Of a stretch of 16,865 nt of DNA, positions 10,950 through 16,865 are shown piece by piece. How positions within the stretch are numbered: position 1 is the stretch's first letter; every line of letters begins with the position of its first letter. Source of the DNA: Treponema sp. (lineage in GTDB: Bacteria; Spirochaetota; Spirochaetia; Treponematales; Breznakiellaceae). Below the pieces are notes generated by a model that saw only the letters and a program-made list of their open reading frames with translations, was not told the DNA's origin and ran no database searches. The DNA lies in NCBI GenBank assembly GCA_031271075.1, contig JAISWN010000003.1:1-16865 (forward strand). Direction: 5' to 3'. Position numbers and translations under genes: made by a program.

Positions 10950-11852
10950 TCAGTATCCACCATAAAACGGGGGGGGGGGGGGGGGGGGTAATTCCTTAAA
11001 AACCGTTTCCCGGTATTTCCCCGGGGAAACGCCGAAGCGTTTTTTGAAGATCCGGCAAAAGTAGTTCACATCCCGTATGCCTACCTGGATGGCCGCCTCC
11101 TTTACGCTGATATTCCCGCCGGCCAGCATATCCCCGGCGGTCCTGAGCCGCAGTTCCTCCAGGTATTTTCTGGGACTCAGCCCCAGCTTTCCGGTAAAGA
11201 GCCGGGTAAAGTGGGATCGGGAAAGTTTCGTAAGCTCCGCCATTTCCTCTACCGGAATGTCCCGGTAAAGGTTGTCCTGCAGCAGGACCTGGAGTTCCTC
11301 GAAGGAATTTTTTTCCTTCATATTCCCTGGGTTTCCGGCTTCTTCCATAAGGGCCATGCAGAGCCCGTAGCTCCGGGTGGAGTTGTCAAAGGGGTTAGTG
11401 ATTTTCCCGGAAAAAAGATCCTGGATAAGCAGATAAAAACGTTCCATGGTTCTGGGGATCCCTCCGGCGGCAAGCAGGATGCCCCGGCTGTTTTGAACGG
11501 CTTTGACTACCCGGTTTGTGTCCCGGCCCGTCATTACCAGAAACACAAATTCCCAGTACTCCGAATCCTCCGGCAGGTAGTAGATCTCGTCCCCCGGAAC
11601 GGTAAGGACCATCAGGGAGCCGGGCAGTATGTCCCGGTCCTGGCCGCCCATTTTTATCCGCCCCCGGCCCCCAATGGTGTACTGCCAGACTGCGTAATAG
11701 CCAAAGTCCCGGCGTCTGCCGTTGTTGTAATAGTCCGTGGAGGTTTCCCTGCTGTGTCCCGACAGCAAAGTCAGGGCGTGGAGGGGGAATACCCTGCTGG
11801 AGTACCGGGTGCTTTTCCGGGCCAGGGGCAGGCTGGAAAAATCAAGATCCAT
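10950..11852 (-). CDS. AraC-family transcriptional regulator
   Basis: The 300-residue product has a cupin-like sensor region in its first half (VWQYTIGGRGRIKM, then LPGSLMVLTVPGDEIYYLP and YWEFVFLVMTG). It ends in the AraC double helix-turn-helix (about 187-285), with the marks EEMAELTKLSRSHFTRLF, LSPRKYLEELRL and VGIRDVNYFCRIFKKRFGVSP. It is divergent from the solute-binding-protein operon and is its likely sugar-responsive activator. The ATG at 11852 has no clear ribosome site. The natural domain ends at KYRETVF; beyond that the gene runs into a 20-base C-run (10988-10969) encoding seven prolines, then FYGGY and a stop. The C-terminal tail therefore depends on the tract length. Confidence 0.9.
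   Translation of the reverse strand: MDLDFSSLPLARKSTRYSSRVFPLHALTLLSGHSRETSTDYYNNGRRRDFGYYAVWQYTIGGRGRIKMGGQDRDILPGSLMVLTVPGDEIYYLPEDSEYWEFVFLVMTGRDTNRVVKAVQNSRGILLAAGGIPRTMERFYLLIQDLFSGKITNPFDNSTRSYGLCMALMEEAGNPGNMKEKNSFEELQVLLQDNLYRDIPVEEMAELTKLSRSHFTRLFTGKLGLSPRKYLEELRLRTAGDMLAGGNISVKEAAIQVGIRDVNYFCRIFKKRFGVSPGKYRETVFKELPPPPPPPFYGGY
10969..10988. repeat. 20-base G/C homopolymer at the 3' end of the AraC gene
   Basis: Twenty uninterrupted G on the plus strand (C in the gene) lie within the last 15 codons of the AraC reading frame. At 20 the frame stops six codons after the run. One base fewer gives a tail of 25 further residues. One base more gives about 31 residues including KKRRRRQR. All three forms keep the DNA-binding domain whole. 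Confidence 0.85.
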
Positions 11853-11893
11853 GGTTCATGAATAATACACCATCGAAAGAACAATGAAAAGTC

Positions 11894-11942
11894 CATTTAT
11901 GCTATAAAAAGCACAATTTTGCTATTCCATATCCGGTGGAAT
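11894..11942. promoter_or_regulatory. Candidate AraC operator: two direct repeats plus an inverted repeat
   Basis: CATTTATGCTAT (11894-11905) and CAATTTTGCTAT (11914-11925) match at 10 of 12 positions and are spaced 20 bases apart, about two helix turns, as expected for the two subunits of an AraC-type dimer. ATTCCA (11924-11929) and TGGAAT (11937-11942) form an inverted repeat next to them. The block sits in the 141-base divergent gap, 52-100 bases before the solute-binding gene. A clear -35/-10 pair is not evident, as is common for activated promoters. Confidence 0.45.
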
Positions 11943-11993
11943 CATGGCATCGTAATTAAGAAGGAATATTCCAAGGAGTGAAGGAGAATTCTT

Positions 11994-13676
11994 ATGAAGA
12001 AGATCATGACACTTGTTTCACTTTTCCCCGCCGTATTTATCGTGTTCGCCCTGGCGGCCTGCGGCGGGAAATCGTCCGGGGAGACCCCTGCCAGGATAGG
12101 TCAATCCGGCGGAGGTACCAGAGCGCCCCAGGCCGTTCCCGCGGGGGACTGGAAGCAGCCCTACACTACTATGGTAAATGTTACCAGCGTTAAAACTGTC
12201 GGTAACGATGTGGTATATGAGCCCGGGGATGACGAGACCAACAACCCTTGGATACGGGCCTGGAAAAATGAGCTGGGTATTGAGGTCACCTACGACTGGA
12301 TCGATGTGGGCGGCGCCCAGTACGACACAAAGCTGAACATGGCGATTGCGTCAAAAACCTTGCCGGATGTTTTCAAGTGCAATTATATACAGTTCCGCCA
12401 GTTGATGCAGGCCGGTCTTTTGATGGATATTACGGAGGCGTACCAGAACTACACTTCCCAGCGTATCCGGGATTATGAAAAAACGGACCCCGACACCATC
12501 AAGACAGCTACGGTAGGCGGTAAAATCTACGGTATACCCAATTATTATTACGGCGTTATCGACAATCCCAAGGATCTGTGGGTCAGAAAGGACTGGTACG
12601 AAGCTGCCGGCAGCCCGAAAGTAAAAACCTTGGCCGATTTTGAGAATCTTGCCAGGCTGTTTATGAAAGAACACGGCGGTTACGGTATGGGCATTAGCAA
12701 TACGCTGGAAGAACTGTTTATGACCGGCCCCATGTTTAACGTGTACCTGGGCAATCCCAGCCTCAATAATGATTTTTGGTACAAAGACGGCACGGGCCGC
12801 ATTAAGGCGGGTATTACCCACCCTGAGATGAAAACGGCCCTTACCTACTGGGCCAAGTGGTATAAAGAGGGTATCCTCAACCCGGACTTCGCCAATGCCG
12901 ACGCCGCCAAGATGAACGAGGACATTGTAAACGGGAAGACCGGTATGCAGCCCTACTACCAGTGGCAGGGCTGGCTGAACGGGCCCAACCTGGTAGGGGC
13001 TCAGGGCAGCGACAATGCCTACATGATTCCTCTTCCCTTCCCCACGGTGGACGGCTCCCAGGTAATGGGCCAGGTAGGTTTCCCCAACGGTGCCCTTATT
13101 GTGGTGAACAAAGACTGTCCGAACCCCGCAGCTATCATGAAGATCTTGAGTCATGTAGATTATGTCATGTTTGATCCCAACACAGTGTTGACCGAGGAGG
13201 AATTTCACGGCTTTACCGACGGCCAGCGGGAGCACACCCCTGGTTCTCTTGAAATTCTCGACCCCCTGGCGGATATGCTGCAGTTTGAGCATGTGCTTTA
13301 CGCCTTGAAATCCGGCGATGAGAGCCAGCTCTTTACCTCCGGCATGAAGAAGAAGTACAGCGACTCCATCAACTGGATCACCAAGAAAGATCCCGGCGGC
13401 TTGGGCGCATATCTGCAACAGGGTTTTGACGGTTGCTCCTACGATAACAGCAAATTCCTGCTGGATAACAACTTCATTGTCAGGACGGATATGTGGGGGC
13501 CGCCGCCGGAAGACTTCGATAAGACAGTAAACGCCTTCGATGTGGTAGTACAGGGCTTTACCCGGATAATCATGGGTGTTGAACCGGTGAGTTCCTACGA
13601 AAGGATTATAACCGACTGGTATGCCAACGGGGGCCAAATCATGGAGGACGCCGTTAACAGGGACTACAACAAGTAG
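11994..13676 (+). CDS. Extracellular sugar-binding lipoprotein of an ABC importer (LplA-like)
   Basis: The 560-residue protein has a lipoprotein signal ending FALAAC (Cys23 lipidated). The mature part has the pattern of family 1 solute-binding proteins of the large LplA/YtcQ kind: NPWIRAWKNELGIEVTYDW, MAIASKTLPDVF, LMQAGLLMDITEAY, YGIPNYYYGVID, LWVRKDWYEAAG and later LTYWAKWYKEGILNPDFA. It sits outside the cytoplasmic membrane and hands an oligosaccharide to the two permeases encoded next. AAGGAG lies 7 bases before the ATG. A strong stem-loop follows the stop. The downstream glycosidase points to an alpha-galacturonide or related oligosaccharide as substrate, but binding specificity cannot be read from the sequence. 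Confidence 0.93.
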   Translation: MKKIMTLVSLFPAVFIVFALAACGGKSSGETPARIGQSGGGTRAPQAVPAGDWKQPYTTMVNVTSVKTVGNDVVYEPGDDETNNPWIRAWKNELGIEVTYDWIDVGGAQYDTKLNMAIASKTLPDVFKCNYIQFRQLMQAGLLMDITEAYQNYTSQRIRDYEKTDPDTIKTATVGGKIYGIPNYYYGVIDNPKDLWVRKDWYEAAGSPKVKTLADFENLARLFMKEHGGYGMGISNTLEELFMTGPMFNVYLGNPSLNNDFWYKDGTGRIKAGITHPEMKTALTYWAKWYKEGILNPDFANADAAKMNEDIVNGKTGMQPYYQWQGWLNGPNLVGAQGSDNAYMIPLPFPTVDGSQVMGQVGFPNGALIVVNKDCPNPAAIMKILSHVDYVMFDPNTVLTEEEFHGFTDGQREHTPGSLEILDPLADMLQFEHVLYALKSGDESQLFTSGMKKKYSDSINWITKKDPGGLGAYLQQGFDGCSYDNSKFLLDNNFIVRTDMWGPPPEDFDKTVNAFDVVVQGFTRIIMGVEPVSSYERIITDWYANGGQIMEDAVNRDYNK

Positions 13677-13690
13677 TTTGGAACCGGTTC

Positions 13691-13742
13691 AGGTATTTGC
13701 GTTGTTTTCCTGCCTCTTCCGGCGGCGGCGCAAATACCTTTT
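13691..13742 (+). terminator. Stem-loop after the solute-binding gene (partial terminator or mRNA stabiliser)
   Basis: AGGTATTTGCG (13691-13701) pairs perfectly with CGCAAATACCT (13729-13739), followed by a short T-run to 13742. The loop is 27 bases. Placed between the binding-protein stop and the first permease, it would stop part of the transcripts or protect the upstream mRNA, giving more binding protein than permease, as in many ABC importer operons. Confidence 0.55.
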
Positions 13743-13756
13743 CGGACGGAGGGATG

Positions 13757-14650
13757 ATGTTTGAGCGTTTAAAGAGGGACTGGCCTTTTCATTTACTGTT
13801 GCTTCCAGGTGTCATCCTGACCTTTATTTTTTCCTATATGCCCATGTACGGGTTGATCATGGCCTTTGAAGATTACAATCCCGGCATCGGCTTTTTTAGT
13901 TCTCCCTGGGTCGGGCTGGAAAATTTCCGCCTGGTATTCTCCCAGGGACAATTTCAGCGTACTATTTTTAACACCCTCTTTATTTCTATCCTAAAAATCG
14001 TCCTCAGTACCCTTTCATCGGTGGTGTTTGCCCTGCTGCTGAATGAAATCCCCTCCACATTCAACAAAAGGCTGTTTCAGACCGTTGTATATATTCCCAA
14101 TTTCATATCATGGGTTATCATGGCGGGGATTTTATATAATATTCTGGCTACGGACGGGCCCGTTAATTTTGTTTTACGTCTTTTTAATTTCCGCCCGGTT
14201 CAGTTTTTGTCCAATCAGCAGGTGTTTCCCTGGACCATCATTATCACGGATGTCTGGAAAACCTTTGGTTTCGGCACGGTGGTGTACCTGGCGGCAATTA
14301 CTTCCATAGACCCTGAGATATACGAATCCGCCATCATCGACGGCGCCGGCCGCTGGAAGCAGACCTTGTATATAACGCTGCCCTGCCTGGGGCCCATTAT
14401 TGTCCTTATGACGGTACTGGCCCTGGGGAATGTGCTGAACGCCGGTTTCGATCAGGTTTATAACCTGTATTCGCCCGCTGTTTACACGACCGGAGATATT
14501 ATAGACACGTTTGTATACCGGCTGGGGCTCCAGAACGGGAAATACGCCATCGGTACGGCGGTGGGCCTGTTCAAATCCGTTGTTTCCTGTATCCTCATTT
14601 CCTTGTCCCTGTTCATCGCGGACAAGGTTGCAAATTACAAAGTTTTTTAG
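13757..14650 (+). CDS. ABC sugar importer permease (LplB/UgpA-like)
   Basis: The 297-residue membrane protein has six predicted helices. It starts with FHLLLLPGVILTFIFSYMPMYGL and includes the phrase AFEDYNPGIGFFSSPWVGLENF, typical of LplB-type permeases (here shown only as the starts LPGVILTFIFSYMPMYG and WVGLENF). The cytoplasmic EAA loop, which docks the ATPase, is EIYESAIIDGAGRWKQ followed by LP. I chose ATG 13757, with GGAGG (13748-13752) 4 bases away; ATG 13754 almost touches the ribosome site. The frame stays open upstream to 13697, but that would run through the stem-loop. The second permease follows after 11 bases. No ATPase gene lies in the window, so a shared MsmX-type ATPase encoded elsewhere is likely. 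Confidence 0.93.
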   Translation: MFERLKRDWPFHLLLLPGVILTFIFSYMPMYGLIMAFEDYNPGIGFFSSPWVGLENFRLVFSQGQFQRTIFNTLFISILKIVLSTLSSVVFALLLNEIPSTFNKRLFQTVVYIPNFISWVIMAGILYNILATDGPVNFVLRLFNFRPVQFLSNQQVFPWTIIITDVWKTFGFGTVVYLAAITSIDPEIYESAIIDGAGRWKQTLYITLPCLGPIIVLMTVLALGNVLNAGFDQVYNLYSPAVYTTGDIIDTFVYRLGLQNGKYAIGTAVGLFKSVVSCILISLSLFIADKVANYKVF

Positions 14651-14661
14651 GAGCGGAAAAA

Positions 14662-15549
14662 ATGGTTTTACGGACAAAAGGACAAAAAATATTCAATGTC
14701 TTTAACTATATTTTTGTGAGCATGGTCTGCCTAACCTGTTTTCTGCCGATTCTGAACACGCTGATGGTATCTTTCAGTTCGCCCTCCTTTGTGGCGGCGG
14801 GCAAAGTTCTTTTCTGGCCCAAAGGTTTTACTACCATGTCCTACGATTTTGCCATCCGTAACGGCAAGTTTCTGCGCGCTTTCCAGGTTTCCATGGTGCG
14901 CTGCCTCTTGGGGGTGTCCATTAACCTGTTTATGATGGTAACTACAGCCTACCCTCTTTCCAAGACCAGGGCCCGATTCGGCGCCAGAAATTTCTACATG
15001 ACCTTTTATGTTATCACCATGCTCTTTGGCGGCGGGCTGATCCCGTATTATATCCTGGTAACCCAGTTGGGGTTGATAAACACTATCTGGTCCCTGGTCC
15101 TGCCTCTGTCCTGCCCAGTATATTCCATGGTTATTCTGATGAACTTTATGCGGAATCTGCCGCCGGAAATTGAGGAGGCGGCCATGATCGACGGCGCGGG
15201 ACCCTTTAAAATTCTGTTCCGGGTTTTTCTGCCGATCCTGAAACCCGCCCTGGCCACGGTGGGCCTGTTCGCCTTTGTATACCATTGGAACGATTGGTTT
15301 ACCGGCGCCTTGTTCATGCATGACCCCCGGAAATACCCCCTGCAGACCTATTTGCAGACGCTTTTGGTGAATTTCAGGGATATGATGCGCCAGTCAGGAT
15401 CGAACTATTATGAACTGCTCATGCGGATGAACGAGCAGACCGGCCGGGCCGCCCAACTGTTCCTGGGCCTGATCCCCATATTAGTGGTGTACCCCTTTCT
15501 TCAAAAATATTTTACCACCGGCTTGGTAGTCGGCAGTGTTAAGGGTTAA
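14662..15549 (+). CDS. ABC sugar importer permease (LplC/UgpE-like)
   Basis: The 295-residue partner permease has six predicted helices and the EAA loop EIEEAAMIDGAGPFKI followed by FLPILKPALATV. It starts VLRTKGQKIFNVFNYIF and includes CFLPILNTLMVSFSS, usual for LplC-type proteins. AGGAG (14649-14653) overlaps the previous stop and lies 8 bases before the ATG, so translation is probably coupled. The TAA stop lies inside the first copy of a 15-base tandem duplication (15543-15572). Together with the upstream permease it forms the transmembrane channel. Confidence 0.93.
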   Translation: MVLRTKGQKIFNVFNYIFVSMVCLTCFLPILNTLMVSFSSPSFVAAGKVLFWPKGFTTMSYDFAIRNGKFLRAFQVSMVRCLLGVSINLFMMVTTAYPLSKTRARFGARNFYMTFYVITMLFGGGLIPYYILVTQLGLINTIWSLVLPLSCPVYSMVILMNFMRNLPPEIEEAAMIDGAGPFKILFRVFLPILKPALATVGLFAFVYHWNDWFTGALFMHDPRKYPLQTYLQTLLVNFRDMMRQSGSNYYELLMRMNEQTGRAAQLFLGLIPILVVYPFLQKYFTTGLVVGSVKG

Positions 15550-15572
15550 TTCTTTCAGGGTTAATTCTTTCA
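15543..15572 (+). repeat. Perfect 15-base tandem duplication across the permease stop
   Basis: GGGTTAATTCTTTCA occurs twice without a gap (15543-15557 and 15558-15572). The first copy contains the stop codon of the second permease; the second copy only lengthens the gap before the GH4 ribosome site. It looks like a recent replication-slippage event with no coding effect. Confidence 0.9.
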
Positions 15573-15585
15573 ATTGGAGGTATTT

Positions 15586-16865
15586 ATGAAAATCGCCTTT
15601 ATCGGCGCGGGCAGCGTGGGCTTTACCCGGAAACTGGCCGCGGACATCCTTTCGGTACCGGAATTTCAGGAAACCGAAATCTGTCTTGAAGATATCAGCG
15701 CATCGAATCTGGATCTTATTTATCATGTACTGGAACGGGATATCAGGGCCAACAGGCTTGACGGAGTCAGGCTGACCAAAACCACGGATCAGAAAAAGGC
15801 CGTGGAGGGGGCGAAGTACCTTATCTCCGTAGCCCGGGTAGGCGGCCTTGAGGCCTTTACCCTGGATGTGGAGATCCCCATGAAGTACGGGGTGAACCAG
15901 TGCGTGGGAGATACGATTTGCGCCGGGGGCATCATGTACGGACAGCGGACCATTCCCTTCATCATGGACATCTGCAAAGACATGAAGGCCCTGGCCGGAC
16001 CGGGGGCCATGCTCCTCAACTATTCCAATCCCAACGCCATGAACACCTGGGCCGCCAACAGCTACGGAGGGGTTCAAACCCTGGGGCTCTGTCATGGGGT
16101 GCAGCACGGCCATAGCCAGATAGCCGAAGTCCTGGGCCTGCCCCAGTCGGAGGTGGATATAATCTGTGCGGGGATCAACCACCAGACCTGGTATATCCAG
16201 GTGAGGTACAAAGGCAGGGACATGCGGGACAGGCTCCTTGAGGGCTTTAGAAAGCATCCCCGGTTTAGCAAAGAAGAAAAAGTCCGCATCGACATACTGG
16301 AAAAGTTTGGTTACTACAGTACCGAAAGCAACGGCCACCTTTCGGAGTACCTGCCCTGGTACCGGAAGCGGCCCGGTGAGATCGACAGGTGGATCGATTA
16401 TTCCTCCTGGATCAACGGCGAGTATGGGGGGTATCTCCGGGTATGCCGGGAGGGCCGGGCGAAGTTTGAAGAGGAAGCCCGGGAATATCAGACCATGAAA
16501 CCCCTGGACTATCTGCCGGAGAACCGGTCCTCCGAGCATGGTTCCCATATTATTGAGGGTCTTGAGACGGGCCGCGTCTACCGGGGGCACTTCAACGTGA
16601 TAAACCGGGGGGCCATTACCAACCTGCCGCCGGACTGCGTGGTGGAAGTTCCCGGCTATGTTGACGGCAACGGTATTTCCATTCCCATCGTGGGGGATCT
16701 TCCCGCCCCCTGCGCGGCCATCTGCAACGCCAGCATCGCGGTACAGCGGCTTTCCGTGGAGGCGGCCCTGGAGGGGGACCCGGTCAAGCTCAAGCAGGCC
16801 CTGCTCCTCGATCCGCTGACCGGGGCGGTCTGTGATCCTCCCGAGGTATGGAAGCTGGCGGACGA
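15586..16865 (+). CDS. Glycoside hydrolase family 4 enzyme, probable alpha-galacturonidase (LplD-like), 3' end missing
   Basis: The 426 codons present lack the C-terminus. The start MKIAFIGAGSVGFTRKL is the NAD-binding loop of GH4, enzymes that cleave glycosides by an NAD- and divalent-metal-dependent redox-elimination mechanism in the cytoplasm. Further family marks are NYSNPNAMNTWA, LGLCHGVQHGH and AGINHQTWYIQ. Cys169 and His199 are the expected metal ligands. The CHG motif differs from CHE of alpha-glucosidases and CHS of alpha-galactosidases and matches LplD-type alpha-galacturonidases. GGAGG (15576-15580) lies 5 bases before the ATG. As the last visible gene of the importer operon it would cleave the imported oligosaccharide, plausibly pectin-derived. 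GH4 membership is firm; substrate is inferred from motif and context. Confidence 0.9.
   Translation, partial: MKIAFIGAGSVGFTRKLAADILSVPEFQETEICLEDISASNLDLIYHVLERDIRANRLDGVRLTKTTDQKKAVEGAKYLISVARVGGLEAFTLDVEIPMKYGVNQCVGDTICAGGIMYGQRTIPFIMDICKDMKALAGPGAMLLNYSNPNAMNTWAANSYGGVQTLGLCHGVQHGHSQIAEVLGLPQSEVDIICAGINHQTWYIQVRYKGRDMRDRLLEGFRKHPRFSKEEKVRIDILEKFGYYSTESNGHLSEYLPWYRKRPGEIDRWIDYSSWINGEYGGYLRVCREGRAKFEEEAREYQTMKPLDYLPENRSSEHGSHIIEGLETGRVYRGHFNVINRGAITNLPPDCVVEVPGYVDGNGISIPIVGDLPAPCAAICNASIAVQRLSVEAALEGDPVKLKQALLLDPLTGAVCDPPEVWKLAD

Noticed and set aside
10616..10999. Plus-strand open frame after flavodoxin ending in poly-Gly
   Set aside because: It covers the minus-strand relic and the G-run, has no ribosome site and no family features.

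Overview
The window looks like chromosomal DNA of a spirochaete, most likely a Treponema-type bacterium of the free-living or termite-gut kind. This is inferred from gene content: a secreted WD40-caspase gene beside a DUF4384 lipoprotein gene, an LplABC-type sugar operon, a lone NeuB-type synthase, and GC-rich intergenic DNA full of stem-loops. No rRNA or other phylogenetic marker is present, so the placement is tentative. Both ends are cut inside genes.

Layout. Positions 1-252 hold the end of a TIGR02757/DUF2400 gene. It converges on a minus-strand pair, yebC (1573-833) followed by ruvC (813-274). After a 481-base hairpin-rich gap come a NeuB-family synthase (2055-3221) and a tRNA-Cys(GCA) gene (3300-3371). 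The next 756 bases have no credible gene. They contain a 16-base copy of the tRNA 3' end, a 75-base inverted-repeat structure and a 12-C run. A promoter then leads into a two-gene operon (4128-8148): a secreted WD40/Ig-like/caspase protein and a CsgG/LpoB-like plus DUF4384 lipoprotein. On the minus strand lie a GntP permease (9606-8221) and a wrecked pdxA-type gene, both behind a near-consensus promoter. That promoter overlaps, back to back, the promoter of a flavodoxin gene (10110-10619). A 53-codon gene relic follows. An AraC regulator (11852-10950) is divergent from an operon encoding a lipoprotein solute-binding protein, two permeases and a GH4 glycosidase (11994 to the window end).

How the parts work together. 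The AraC-SBP-permease-permease-GH4 block matches the Bacillus lplABCD type of locus. The lipoprotein captures an oligosaccharide, the permeases import it using an ATPase encoded elsewhere, and GH4 cleaves it, probably as an alpha-galacturonide. The gntP locus has lost the dehydrogenase that would be expected to act on its substrate.

The most unusual signal is in the caspase/lipoprotein operon. A short motif, [K/T/S]-[R/K]-G-[L/I/M]-x-V-E, occurs five times across the two proteins, always with a basic residue before glycine. That is the bond type that bacterial and plant caspase relatives (metacaspases, orthocaspases) cut. An extracytoplasmic protease with built-in processing sites and a neighbouring lipoprotein substrate is a testable reading. 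The other strong signals are a 20-G tract at the 3' end of the AraC gene that sets its C-terminus, and the duplicated tRNA-Cys 3' end.
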